Notes: generated from the letters alone by a model not told the origin. DNA of 64,000 bases from Phytophthora sp. 'mugwort' (GCA_033558025.1 JAUCEF010000009.1:1612001-1676000); one strand, 5' to 3'; numbered from the stretch's first letter, positions 27,529-40,039 are shown. Numbers and translations are program-made.

Positions 27529-28617
27529 TGCAGTCTGGCTCCACTGTCGGAAAAATCAACTATCATCAGGCATAAGCACATGTACCGTATTATGCAACAT
27601 GGTAGTTGAAGCGCAGATACCGGTATAAACAACACTGAATGAAACCAACAATTTATTGTTTTGGCAACCTATTCTATCTCTGTTAGCCACTGCATAGGGA
27701 CCGGTCGTACAATAGACTCGTGATTCTTTTAGCCGTTGTCGAGCAGGTAAAAGCTTGGCACACCATGACTATTGGAGTCTGGATCGCTCACCAGCCTTGG
27801 ATGTTTTTTTTATTGGTAGGATATCTTACCAATCACGAGCTCCTTCCGCGACGAAAACTATATCCCGTGGTCACCTTTTCCACAACGATCCGGATGCATT
27901 GCTGGTTCCAGGTGTATTACATCGCACATTGGAGTTTGTTCAGCGATGCAAAAAAGTCGATTACCATGCCGGTCACGGTAGCTGTGGCTGCTACGCTCAT
28001 GATAGCTGTAGAATCATTGCAGATCGTGAAGCTGCGAGCAAGACGCGACTATTGTCTGGTGCCACTATTTTTTTTTAGACTCTGGAGTTTAAATCCGTTG
28101 GGGAGAAAATATGCTTCCCATTAGCTGATTCTGAAGCCAATTATCTAACCCACGTCGTGCTTGGCAATAGATAACAATGGAATAAATCGACAGCTCTGAT
28201 GAATTTGCAGAACCAGACTAATGACGAGGTACCAACTCTATGTGCAAGTACGATTCTCAATACTTCAACTCGATCTAACGCTTCGAGCTTGAGTCAACGT
28301 GAGCTTAGAGGTTTGTAATACAGTAATTTATTTCGTCAGCAGTCGGCCAGGCCCCAGCACCGGAACCTTCATGTGCTATTCGTGAGCACGCGGTGGAAAT
28401 GTTAGCATTAACTGTCATGCCCTCGAGAGGAGTGGTCAATGGGCTTGGTGCATGTGGGGAGGAGGGACAAGTCCTGAAGCAGGAGCTAATCTTAGGTATC
28501 CCAACTTAGTTTGCGAACAAAAATACTTCAAGTAATTACCTTAAACTAAATGTCACATTGAGGCTCAAAAATAGTTTAGCATAAATCTCGTTGCCATTTA
28601 CAAAAGCCTTGGCACGA
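27529..28617. other. No recognisable gene
   Basis: Two overlapping plus-strand open stretches (27720-28124 and 27755-28078) are present. Neither has a recognisable domain, and both overlap each other. The region from 28140 to 28617 is AT-rich and should contain the promoter of the next gene. Confidence 0.4.
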
Positions 28618-29620
28618 ATGGAGACCGTGGCGCTGGAATGGATCAGCTTGTTGGAAGTGGAGCCGCGTGATGTGGTGCAATTCGTACAGCAACTCAATAA
28701 TGTTCCAGAGAACGCGGTCTGCGAAGTTGGCGAAATTTTCTCTCGTCGATGCCGTTCAACTGGTCAGATACTGGAGAACCAGGAAGAGCGACGAGTTCGA
28801 AATGAAGTTTATTTAAGCTGCGCGCCGACAGTAACAGAGTTTCTCTGCAAGAAATTCGGGTACGATCAAGACTTTGTTGGTATATTGTAACTAGCTCTGC
28901 GTTTTACTAACAGTTTGAATAGCAAACAGACCCAACACGTCACAGGTGGAGAAGTCATTCGACTGAGGTGCAAGCGTGTATTTCCACGTAAGTCCGTGTC
29001 CACAAATGGTTCCATTCAGACGAAGAAAAACTAAAAAAAATGTGTTTGCAGGAAATAAACCTCTTGGATTAATAATTGGAGACACGAAAATTGTCTCCGA
29101 ATGTGTAGGTGATATCGATTTATCGTCTGATAGCACTTCAGCAGCGCCAGTTCTCCCAATCGATAAAGTGATTGCGTTGATTGATCTACTTGGTGATCAA
29201 GTGGCAGATGCACAAGAAGTATACGAACTATTTGCCGATAGAGACGCTCGTGGACCTCAACGACTTACAATGCTCGGGCTTACGAAAGCTCTCGCCCAAT
29301 TATGGTAAGACCAGAAACGAGTCAATAATCCTACAAATTGATTCACAGCATTCTCTTGCTCTAGTAAGAACGAGTGGACGGTCAGATCATCTAACCTGCG
29401 GAGCAGGAGCGACACGACGACTGAAGGCAAAGTCACCGTTGAAAGTCTCCGCTATTTGCTCTCCCAGCTCATAGCAAGTAACAGCATTGCGGCAACGCGT
29501 CTCCCATCAGCGACCACTGTCCCATTCCTGTCGTACACGGACTTTTTAGCATGTTACGTCGCTTTCCTCGCCAGAATCCACTGTCCAACATTAGAGAATT
29601 TAAATCTTAAGCTAAAATAA
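28618..29620 (+). CDS. Three-exon gene, unrecognised 256-aa protein
   Basis: I derive three exons: 28618-28879, 29052-29304 and 29365-29620. The introns are 28880-29051 (GTATAT...TTGCAG) and 29305-29364 (GTAAGA...CTCTAG). Phases match at both junctions, and the total of 771 nt gives 256 aa ending in TAA. The protein is soluble and mostly helical. Segments such as LEVEPRDVVQFVQQLNNVPE, KVIALIDLLGDQVADAQEVY, LFADRDARGPQRLTMLGLTK and KVTVESLRYLLSQLIASNS could form a helical or degenerate EF-hand-like repeat structure, but no canonical calcium loop is present. I do not recognise a family. The second intron is the better supported; the first could hide another small exon. Confidence 0.65.
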
Positions 29621-29743
29621 AATACCGTTGACTTTTACCTAGAATCAGTTCTACTTGTTCGACCAATTTAGCATTCTTGCAGTAACGAAACACACGGCTC
29701 TGGTCATTCCCATACTCCACGTCTACAACTCGACAATCAGCCC

Positions 29744-31597
29744 ATGAGTTTCCTCTCTTCGACGGTGTCCATGGCCCCTTCTAGTGCGAGTTTGTCTTCA
29801 AACGCCAAGATCAAGCGAAAAAGTCGACGGCGTCGTACGATATCTGAGGACCCTGAGCACTCCCAGCTTGCGTTTGAAGCCTCTGGAGAGAGGACGCCCC
29901 ATAGGCAACGAGTTCTAACTGAAAGCGACATCTCGGCACAACAAGTGAAAGCCAGTAGTACGTATCGATCACGACGAACGCCCACCCCATCGCTTCACCG
30001 ACACGGAACTCTTAGCACTGGTACTCCGTCCCTGTTATCAGCAATCCCAACGCACCCGGTAGAGCCGTCTGTTCAAGTGTGTCTAACAGCGCGACGTTCA
30101 TTGACGTCTTCAGCGTCTTCTATCCGTCCATCGCATCGCAAACGTCTGGAAGAAGCGCACCCAGGAGATACCTCGCACCGTCTAGCTGGACGTCAGCACA
30201 GCAGCAGTAACAACAACGAGCCCGAATCTGACAATGAGCCACTAAGAGCTGACCCTGAGAGGCTTTCAACTGAAGACTGGCTGATAGGTTCGACAAGTAC
30301 GACCAACAACTGTGCTGTGAGGATGACGCTGCCTTCTCGTGCTAGCAAATACCGCAACTTGTCGGCTGGAGTCAACAAAAAGCCACGCGTTCAAGCTGCC
30401 GTTCCAACTGCCACTGAGCTCCCGGACCGTCCTCCTTCACGTCAGCGTCATGCGTTCCCAACGCATCTGATCGACGCCAACGCTTTCGACGCGCCAGAAA
30501 CCACTAGCAGACGTGGACGCTCGAGCTCCAGTTCAAGCGCTTCAAGTACTCAAAGCTGCAGTCATAAAGTAAGTCGAACGGATCCTTCTTGTCAACCAGA
30601 AGGGATCACTACTGATCGACCACCGTCGAGATACATGGTGAAGGCGAAACGCAGTAGTAACCAGAGTCTCCCACAAGACCCCAGCGCACTTTCACGTCGA
30701 GGAGTTGTGGACAAGAACCTCGTCTTCTCGTGTAACCAAGCGCATCATGACCCCAAGACCGACGGCTTTGCCGATGTCGACGAAAGCGTGCCGCCTCCAT
30801 TCCGGATTGAGGTCACGACGAATGCCAGCGCGTCACCGGCCGATCCACGCGCAGCTCCGTCTTTATCGACGAACCCTCGACAGACTCGACGTTGGCCTTT
30901 CAGCAACCAGGAGCAGCTTCTGCGAATGGCGGTAAAGGTCTCAGATGGCAGTCGTGGCAGCGATCAGGCCTTGTCAGCCGACCTTGACGCTGCGTCCAGC
31001 CAGCTTCAATGGTTCGGCAAGGACGACCAGATCAACAACGCGCATCTGTTCGAGACGATCATTTCACTGCCCAGTCCGCGTCCTACTCTCGAGCTTGACG
31101 TCGATGTGGCCATTGGATACGATCTGGAAGACAGTGATGGGCCTCAATACCGCAGTCGGAACGTGGTGACCAAGCAGCACGAGCCGGAAGTCCAGAGCGA
31201 GAACCAGAACCAGTTCCCGTCGCGTCGAGCCGCGGCAGCTTCCAAAATGGCCGGTACACGGTCCGTGACGGACCAGAGCGAGCTCCAGTGGATCCGTTCA
31301 AGCACGAACCCTTTCTTCGTCAACGCGTCATCACCCGTCGACTACGACGCGATGGATCCCGAGACAGCCATCGAGCAGACGCCACTCTACTCGTCTGAGG
31401 ACCTCATGACGTTAGTAGCCACTGAGATGACGGATTTGCACTTAGATGACTACACAGCGTTCGGAGACGCGTCGACGCCGGCTCCTCCTCCATTAATGGG
31501 GTGGAGTGGCTCAAGCGTACGGCCGCCGGCGTCTCGTTCTCCACCACTTGGGACGTCATTAGGCAAAGACTTTTTAAGCCTCTTCGCTCAACATTAA
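29744..31597 (+). CDS. 617-aa Ser/Arg/Pro-rich, largely disordered protein
   Basis: A single open frame starts at ATG 29744, 124 bases after the previous gene. It is rich in Ser, Arg, Thr, Pro and Asp. An N-terminal basic cluster (KIKRKSRRRRT, residues about 23-33) could act as a nuclear localisation signal. Ser runs occur near residue 262 (RSSSSSSASSTQS). More ordered segments include LQWFGKDDQINNAHLFETII and the C-terminal SLGKDFLSLFAQH. No transmembrane segment or enzyme motif is visible, and I do not recognise a family. It ends 27 bases before the stop codon of the converging ferlin-like gene, so the 3' UTRs must overlap. Length and even coding character make a real gene likely. Confidence 0.7.
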   Translation: MSFLSSTVSMAPSSASLSSNAKIKRKSRRRRTISEDPEHSQLAFEASGERTPHRQRVLTESDISAQQVKASSTYRSRRTPTPSLHRHGTLSTGTPSLLSAIPTHPVEPSVQVCLTARRSLTSSASSIRPSHRKRLEEAHPGDTSHRLAGRQHSSSNNNEPESDNEPLRADPERLSTEDWLIGSTSTTNNCAVRMTLPSRASKYRNLSAGVNKKPRVQAAVPTATELPDRPPSRQRHAFPTHLIDANAFDAPETTSRRGRSSSSSSASSTQSCSHKVSRTDPSCQPEGITTDRPPSRYMVKAKRSSNQSLPQDPSALSRRGVVDKNLVFSCNQAHHDPKTDGFADVDESVPPPFRIEVTTNASASPADPRAAPSLSTNPRQTRRWPFSNQEQLLRMAVKVSDGSRGSDQALSADLDAASSQLQWFGKDDQINNAHLFETIISLPSPRPTLELDVDVAIGYDLEDSDGPQYRSRNVVTKQHEPEVQSENQNQFPSRRAAAASKMAGTRSVTDQSELQWIRSSTNPFFVNASSPVDYDAMDPETAIEQTPLYSSEDLMTLVATEMTDLHLDDYTAFGDASTPAPPPLMGWSGSSVRPPASRSPPLGTSLGKDFLSLFAQH

Positions 31598-31624
31598 CTT
31601 GATCATTTTGCTTTGCTTCCATAC

Positions 31625-34600
31625 TCACGGTTCGCTGCTGGAACGTCGTGCTTCCATTGCTTGGAGATACGTGAGCGTGCTCATGACGGTCGCTCCAAAG
31701 ACGGCGAGGAACAAGACGCACCCGAGACAGCAGCATAGAACCGAGAGACGGAGACACATTCGAGGCCCGACGAGAACTTTGAGCATAGCGAGCGGGTTGG
31801 CTGTGAACCGCATGCGTCCGACAGGTGGAGGCAGGTACGGATTCAAATTGGGCGCGCTTTGGCCCTTGCCGACAGGAGACGCGAGCGCTTCGTCCTCTGG
31901 AACGATTTGAATCGAGATGCCGAGACGTCCCATGACCATGGACACAGCAGCCTCCCGGTCCGTATAGTAGATTGGAATCCACTCGGCATCGTCCGGGAGT
32001 CTGCCAAGACCCATGAAATCCAGCAGACCATTGAGAGCAGCCTCTGTTTCGGCTTCGTCGTGGCGAGTCTTTGCGAGTTTACGCTCAGACGGCGACGGTT
32101 TACGAACCTTTAGCTTCGAAGCTTTAGGACGGTTCTTCACTAATAACGAGTGATCTTCTCGTGGTACTACCTTGAGAGGCTCCGTGTCCTTGGCATCGTC
32201 GCTTACGTCTTCTTCACTGCGCTCAAATTCATCTCTAGAATCGTCCGTGCCTTGCTGTTGAGTCCCATTTTCGCCGCCGCTCTGCCGTGCGAGCCGCTTG
32301 AGCTCAAGAAACGGAGCCACGGACCGTTTGGTCTCGTACGCCCGACGCAGCCATTTGTACAGATCCAGCTGAGCTTCTCCGAGCACATCATTCCACTTGA
32401 GTACGTCCTTATCCCAAAGCTGGAGATGAAGACGTGCCATCTCGGGTGACCGTGGCGGGAACTCGGTGCGTAGGACCAGACGCCAGTTCCAGCACGGTTT
32501 GCCATTCGAACAGCGCCAATGCGTGTCCGTACTCTCGGCTCGACTACTCCCTTTCGAGTCCTCTCCATTCTCCATCCAAGCCTTGACAAAATAGTCGTTG
32601 ATCTCGCTCTGGGCTTGATCCTGGACGTCTTCCGCACGCCAAACGACGACGCGAACCTCGAAGCTCCTCCGTACAGGTGGTGAGATATCCACCGGCTCAA
32701 TGCGTGCGGCTTCTTGCGTCGTCAAGATATCCACCCAAAGCTGTAAGAAACCTTGCGACGTGGTGCGGTTTTGTGGCACGTATAGATGACGATACTCGAT
32801 CGGTTTGAGGCTGACGGCGCCACGTTTCCCCGTCGTCTGGTCTGTTCCGATCTCTTGCCACTCGCGATGGAACCATCGTTCCTCTAGATCGATCGTAGTC
32901 GACCCAATGAGTTCATCAGATACCAAGCCACGATCCCAAACGGCAATGTCAAGCTGGGACGCACCGGGCAGCGTCGTCTCCAGTGCAAACATGCGGAAAA
33001 AATCAGGTTGCAGTGTGTTTGTGCACGCGTTCGGGCGGTCATTGATGCGAGTACTGCCAAGCTTTAGTCGCAGGTACGGGTCCGAGTACCCGTTCGAGTT
33101 CTTGGCCTGTAATTGTCGTCCACGAAGCACATATACACGCACAAGGACGGATTGAAGTCCGTGTTGCAGTCGTCGTAGCTCGAGAAACTCTTGTTCGGCT
33201 CGTGTCTCCTCTGGGGAGCGAGAATCCGTGCTGTTTCGTCGTTCCGTTACCGTAATACGTCCTTTAAAGACACCAGCTCGGAGCTGTACGCGCACTCGCT
33301 TAAAACTTAATAACGACGGACGTGAGAGCGCCGGGCGACGGAGCTGGTACGTTTCCAGCGCGGGACGAGTAAAGAACGCTTCAAGCTCTTCCCCGCCGTG
33401 CTGAGTGATCCACCAGTCACGGCCATGGAGATACGGCGCGCGATGGTGCTCCTGGTCTCGACTGCTGCTTGATGGCGAGCCGAGACCAGATCCTTTGGTG
33501 TTTCCATGTGAACGCAATAGAGCCGACTTCCCGGCAGTGTAACGTCGCTCCTCTTGTCGTCGACGCTGGTCAATCACAGCAGGATCCATATCGCTAAACG
33601 TTCTAATGCCACTAACCCGAGCATGAGAGAGCACAACCGGCAGGAGACTGAGCTCACCAACGCCGATGCCGTCGTCCAGTGGGTCGCCCGTCTTGGCTTC
33701 AAGTTGAACAACGAACTCTTCGTCTTCGTCTCGGTCGTCTTCCTTGCCCGGTTCGTGCTGGTCCAGTGTCTTACTTTTCGATGGACTTCTGAACGGAGAC
33801 CCCGAGCCATCCGCAGTCTCCACACGATACGTCGGATTCCACGGGAGTTTACTCGCTAGATCAACAATACACGAAGCTAACGTTGTCTTCCGTAGCCCTC
33901 CAAGACTTGAATCGCACACTCGGATGTGCAGTTGCGGGGCGTACAGCGGATCAACCGGCAGCTTGACGTGCGCGACGATACGGTCCAAGAAATTGGCGTT
34001 CTTACTGCTCCCAGCACGCCCCGTTGGCATCCCGGCTTGCGTCCGCTTCACGCCGGAGCCGTCCACGAAGTATCCTCCTACCAGCTCAAACTCGACGTGA
34101 GGACGGCGAATGCCCAACCTGCTCAGAGCCTTCAAGTGTCGTACACCCAGAGCCACAATGTCCACATTAGCTTCCGTGTACTTTGGAATAATCGGAGCTG
34201 GGGGACGGAGCACGGCAGGTAGAGCAGCCCCTGCGTGATCAATATATTGAATCGCGACCAGCAATTGCCCTACAGAGGCGCTTCCTCCCGCTAGTTCGGC
34301 GAGTAGCAGTCTCGCACAGGTAGACGCTCGACTACGAGGTCGGGTCAGCTCGTACCAGCGCGGTTTCGGCGATCCCGCCGTCGCAACCGAACGGACGGCG
34401 GCGGCCAGCGACAGTCTCACTTCTCCTAGTACTGCGCCGCTACCACTCGCGTCCTGTACTTGTAGCATGAGCTCTGGCGTATACACGACATCTGTAGCTG
34501 GCACAGTGGTAAGGAAGACGAGAGAGTCGTAGAAAAGCGGAGCCGGCGTGTTCGGACGAACCGCCGTTCGCTTCTGCTGGCCACAGCAACGCACGTTTAC

Positions 34601-37424
34601 CACTGGACTTGGTACGCGTGCTACCCCCGTCGGAGCTTCCAGTCCACGCGCCTGGAAGACGTGCACACGGATTTCGCGGTGGACGCGCGGGAACCGGAAG
34701 GGAGCAAAGAGTTCATTGCTGTCGGACTCATTGACCCACGGGTGGCGTGTCGCCATCTCGACTCGTCCAAAGCCTAAGCGTAGAAGAAGAACGCCAGGCG
34801 TTTGAGTCTGTTCCAGTGCGTGACGCGTCTGGCGACGGCAAACTTCCTCTCGCAGTGCGATCCACTGGCATTTGGCCGTGAAGCCACGCTCCAACAGGTT
34901 GTCGGCCCGGAACCGAGCAAAACTCATACTGACAAACTCGTCCTTGCGACTGGTAGCTGCTGCGACGCCACCAACAGCTCGGCTCAGAGTGACAATGAGG
35001 TCCGGGATCTGGGTCAAATCTGCTGGCAGCTCCAGTGCCGACCGGTGCTCTAAATATTGTTCAAACGTAGCTGTGCCATCCTTCGCGACTTCCTGACTTT
35101 CAAACGTCATCGAGTAAGGTCCTATAGAGACTGTCACTTGAACTTGTGACGCTCCTGTCAGTACGGACGTCGTGTAGCTTTGTGGTAACTCGACGCCACA
35201 GAATAATGCTCCTCGCAGTGTATACTGGACTGTCTTTGGAGGCGTTATCTCAAACTGTTCGCGGTCTGGTCCAGGTACAGATTTCACGTGCATCTTTTCA
35301 CCATCTTCTGGTGTTGGGGACTCGACACGAACCATCGACACCAACACGCGCCCACGATAGGTAGAACCAAGCTCCGCGTGCTGTGTTACTAACTGTTTCC
35401 GCTTCGGGTTTGTACCATGTAAAGGAGGACCATAGAGGTTATACCAGCGTGGAGCTGCCGCTACGAGCTGTTGTTGAGCTTCTTCCTCTTGAACCTTCTC
35501 TCGCTTCGCTGACGCACTCAATTCTTCCTCTTGCTCGTTCTCAGCCAGCATCAAGTTGATTCTTTTTGTTTTTTTCGACTCGAAAGCTGTTGAAACCTGC
35601 AGAAAATCCTGCGACGCGACGCCAACCAACTCGTTGGGGGACGTGAGATCTCGATCCCAAAGCGAGAGACCGATGTGCCTTGAGAACGTCGGGACACGCA
35701 CTGGCAGCCACAATTCTTCATAGAAATCGGGTGCTAACTTGCTACGTCCTTTGACAGTCACAACCGAAGTTTTGCAAGGGTTATTCGCGGCGAAAACCAC
35801 TTGAACGAACGCGTCGATCCCTTGAGCTCCAAGCAACAAGCCGCCGACGTCCATAGCTGGTAAATGCTCCGCACGTAGCACTTTTACTACTAGAAACTGT
35901 AACTTCAGTTCAATAGCTGGAGAAACCAGCACGAGCGGTGGCGTCGTGGGTTCATCACGGTTCTCAGACGGGTTTCCACCTGTAGCTTGGGCCAGTTCGT
36001 GCTCCATTTCAGCTTCTCGATCATGGACGCGTAGTGCGTCCCCAGGGCCAAGAACTACCGCACTAACCAATACAAACCCTTGAATCCCTCGATCTTTCTT
36101 GCATAAGTTGTCATGAACAGCGATCCATTGTCGATACAGTTCATGATGAGGCTAAACAGGAAATACACGAGGGCAGTGGATTATTAGGTTTGCTATCGAG
36201 TTTTAAACAAAATAGAACTTGCCGTACTTGAGCGTATACAGAGAGACAATCGAGTTGGTAGATGCCGATCAGGTTATCTTTAAGCACTCGTTCCTTATCG
36301 AACACGGATATCTGAGAGACATAACAATGTTAGAGGATCGAAAGAGCTCTCAAGTGGTAGAATGATATCAATTTACCTTAATTGATGCCTCTCGTAGCTC
36401 ATGGCGGCCAATATTTGGAAAATTGAAGAATAAAATCTCGTCAAAGACGCAGCCGAGTGTGTCGTATTTCGTCGATGTCTTCTTGGAAAGACCCAGGATT
36501 TCCACTTGACAGTACGGATCAGACGTGCCGCTGAGCTACAGAAAAGAGAAAAAACCCAACGTCAGTCAGTACGTTATTGTACAATAACACACTAGCATCC
36601 GTCTGGTTGACAAAAACTTTACATTCTCCCCCTTGAGGTCCCTCGCTTCGATGATATGCACTTGCACTTGGTAGTCGCCCTGTTTCAACGCTGCAATGGC
36701 GGCAGCAACTTCGCGCTCGTGCTCTTCTCGTTGAACAAGAGCTTTAGTGCGAGCGTGAACTTCTTCCTCTGTCTCGTCCTCCTGGTCTACCAATAACTCG
36801 GCAAGTGTTGCACCAACAGCGCCATGCTCGAGCTCTAGTGCAGCTGGACCGGTCTCAAATAACCCTTGATCATTAGCTTTTGTGTACACTAACGCCACCT
36901 TGAGCTCCAGCTCGGCTCCAGTTAATTGCCCCGCGATACCTCGATCTCGTAGCTGGAACCAACGTTGAGTGGCCATTCCAGGGAGATTAGCGATCTCGGC
37001 CGACGAGATCACCACGTGCCCTAAGAAGTGCATCTTTAGGGGCAGTCGGTCGCGTACAGAGACTATCACGCCGGTGCTCCAGTCCACCGCTCGGAACACA
37101 AAGACCTCGTGCCATCGCGGCTCTCGAGTCTTTGTCATGACGCTCGTCTTGTACTCGACCCCAAGGGACGACAATTTGACGTAGCAACTGAGTGTGTCTC
37201 GCAGTGCAGCAGGGTGGAGATGACGAGCTTGCAGCACGGTGATCACTAACGTATTTGGCAGTGTATCAACTTCATAAAAAAAACAGGATATGAATCTACA
37301 GTTTGATTCAATGTACGGAAAAATCACGAGATATACCAGCATCTTCAGCGAGTCGGATCTCTTTGGGTAGGATGTCGACAGGGATGTCTTCGGACTCGTC
37401 GAGATCGCTGTGGCTACTGCTCAT
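31625..37424 (-). CDS. Ferlin-like multi-C2-domain membrane protein
   Basis: I derive five exons on the minus strand: 37424-37337, 37269-36623, 36535-36377, 36311-36228 and 36151-31625. All introns are GT-AG with matching phases, giving about 1834 aa. At least seven C2-type domains are visible, starting near residues 35, 232, 405, 821, 985, 1326 and 1488, with a possible further one near 595. The sixth is the most canonical (GRQLQAKNSNGYSDPYLRLK ... DIAVWDRGLVSDELIGS). A single hydrophobic segment near residues 1796-1818 (LSVLCCCLGCVLFLAVFGA) is followed by a short tail, so the protein should be a tail-anchored membrane protein with C2 domains in the cytosol. This plan is that of ferlins, calcium-linked factors in vesicle fusion and membrane repair. 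Several N-terminal C2 domains lack a full set of acidic calcium ligands. ATG 37424 is the first in frame. Confidence 0.8.
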
Positions 37425-37600
37425 TGCTGCGGATAACAAGAGTTCCTGTTTTGACTCGTGCGTATCTTCCGCGTGACAAGAATATCTGAAAAGAGCACGA
37501 CCTTTCAATAATAACGTGCTAACGTTACAATGTCAACTAGAAAACACACAAATCTCGCGAGGAAAAAATCAAATTAAAAGCTAAGAAAAACAGCCAGAAT

Positions 37601-39998
37601 TTAGACTTTTGAGTCCGTCGTCTCCCAGCCAACCTTCAGGTCACTGAAGTCACACTGAGGGAACGTATCCTCCAGGAACTTACGAAGGTCTTGGTACATT
37701 TCCTTCACAAAGACATGGCCAAGCCTCCCATTCCCAGCTGCATCGACTCCATGTCCATCCGCCTGCTTCGCATGCACAAGTTTCGGCTGATTTTCAGGCT
37801 TCATTTGTTCGCATTGCACATCAATCTTCGGCTTGGCAATGGTGTCACCACCAAACCATCCGCCTTTACAATACCATTGTTAAATCTTCGCCAGAAACGT
37901 GGGACTATAGTAGCCGTCGTGAGATGGTTTTCCTGGTTCTCCATCCCGACCTTTCTGTTCCAACGATCCTGTTCCTTGCCAAACCTTTTGATTTGGTTGC
38001 ATAATGAGAATGGTACCGCCTCGTCCACCCGCACCACCCGCACCACCGCTTCCGGCAGGAGATCGTACTGTTCCAGGATCTGATTCCCTTATTATCTTTA
38101 CGTAGAGCTTTCCCGGTGTGCCATGGAAGTATCCAGCTAGCGGTGAAACATCCTGCTTGTATTTCACAAGTTGAAGTCCGTCCATTAAAGCTCTTCCACA
38201 AGGATCATTCCGTAAAAGACGACCGTCCATGGTTTTTATGTTCGATTGCTTTCTCAAACTTGTCTTCACTATAGGTTGAATCCACACCGTTCTTGCCATC
38301 GCCACCGTTCTGTGCATCACCACCATCTTGACCACAAGATATCGTACTACGAAGGATCTGGTCGTCATCTCTTAGCTGCTGACAAATAACTGTCAGGTTT
38401 CCACCTGGAAGCCCAGGTATACCGTGGATACCATTGCTTCCAGGTACACAATTTTCCTTTTGTACGCATTTCGTTTGTTCTTTTGCAGATAGATCAAACC
38501 CACGCGATGTCACCACTTCAACGGTCGGACTAACGAGACCGATATTTGCCCACAGTTGGACATCCAGGTCAAGGGTGAGTGACGCGTAGCCCACGAGAAT
38601 CACACTAGGGATCATTTCCGTCGATTCAGTTGCGATTTCTCGCTTCTTCACGAATTTCTTGATCGATTCAGTTGCGATTTCTCGCGTCTTCATGAATTTC
38701 TTGATCTTTTCTTGCTCGGCGGACAAATACAAGTGATATGCATTGATTATCAAGGTGTCGCTCAGCTTCCTCGTCCCACAATACGTCTTTACTGCATTCC
38801 TAAGCCTTAAAAGCTTCATTTTTGCATCTTCCAAGTTCGCGAATACAGTCTGTGTTCAACCAATCGGATAAATGTCGTCGTGTCTCGCCTCCATTGAGCG
38901 TTTCCACAATGGAAAGTCGGCGACTAGCTTGGATCAACTCGGGATCGTCTCGTATTTGGTCGCGATTAGTTGGAACGAGGGTAGACAGAATATTCTCCAT
39001 AGCCTGCAGAGACATGGCATTTGTACACTTAAGACATTCCAAAGTACTATTCATCTCGTGGAACGTTCCGCGATAACTAGCCCACTTGTATACTTTCAAA
39101 AAGCACGTCGAGAGCTTTTCTTGAACGAAATGGACGCAGGATTTCGTCATCGAGTCCAGCAAAGTTTGGCAGCATCAGGTAATTGCGCATCAAAGGCCAC
39201 TTTCTGCGAGTTGAGACCCACCAAAGTACGCAGAATTTCAGATTTTCGGGTTGAGTATTGATCCGAGTACTCATGACGGTCCAAATCGCTGCTTACTGGT
39301 GCCGGCAGCGCAAAAGAACGAATATTTCGTTTGGTTTCCTCAATTTCGAAATCAGCCGTACTTCGTGGGTCAAAGTCGTTTCCACACTTTGTATAGACAA
39401 TAACAGCGTTATCACCACAAATAAGCGAGCCATTGACCAAGTTCTGCAACATGACCGTCTGGGGCCGTTCATGCAATGGTGGACTCACAAGAATAAATTT
39501 CAACGGTCTGTCATCTTTCAACATCCACTGGAAAATATAATGGGCCACCAACTCGACGAATGGGCCACGTGTATCTCGACTCCCAGGCATATCCCATACA
39601 GCAACCACTGCGTCCTTCATTCTAACGTGGCTTACAATAGGAAGTAGTGTGGTTGATATTACCCCACTTCGGATAACAACACCCGGTAGTGGCGGGTCTG
39701 CGACCAGTACACGAGAGAGAAGCGACTTTCACGATGTACACGGATTTTCCCTTCGGGGGGGGCCAAAGAGAAACGAGACCACTGTACTTTTGCCAGCTCC
39801 AGTAGTCCCAAGGACCACAACATTGGATTCCGGCTTGGCACTGAGATTACTCGCAAAGACTGAGAAGGTCAAGTAAGTGTCGAGTGCACCAAGCAGAACC
39901 AGGCACTCGTCGACATCTTCGGCGTCTGAAGTAGGAGCCCGCGCGTTCAAACTGGATGCAACTCGTGTAATTTCGCTTTCGAGGTCCTCGCGATTCAT
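37601..39998 (-). pseudogene. Broken P-loop (GTPase-like) protein with collagen-like Gly repeats
   Basis: ATG 39998 opens a frame with a Walker A motif, GTTGAGKST, near residue 70. The same frame meets a TGA near 39730 and then continues with LVADPPLPGVVIRSGVISTT and a DxPG-type motif, AVWDMPGSRDTRG, down to 39147. The rest lies in other frames: a helical part (39162-38800), a part with a 45-bp internal duplication (KKFVKKREIATES and a near copy) and collagen-like glycine repeats (38834-38205: GSNGIHGIPGLPGGN, GQDGGDAQNGGDGKNG), and further Gly-rich sequence to a stop at 37601 (GSGGAGGAGGRGG). At least four breaks, with no splice signals to explain them, make it a pseudogene. Assembly errors at homopolymers such as G8 near 39757 could account for some. 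The intact family may be a dynamin- or septin-like GTPase; I cannot tell. Confidence 0.6.
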
Positions 39999-40039
39999 AA
40001 TTCCACTCAAGCAAAAGCCAGGAAAATCCAAGAATGAGC

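Noticed and set aside
27720..28124. 134-codon hydrophobic frame as a membrane protein gene
   Set aside because: A second open frame overlaps it almost completely, neither has a motif, and no splice or promoter evidence supports it.
37601..39998. A spliced intact gene instead of a P-loop pseudogene
   Set aside because: The breaks have no GT-AG intron of workable size, and the first stop lies within coding sequence just after the Walker A motif.
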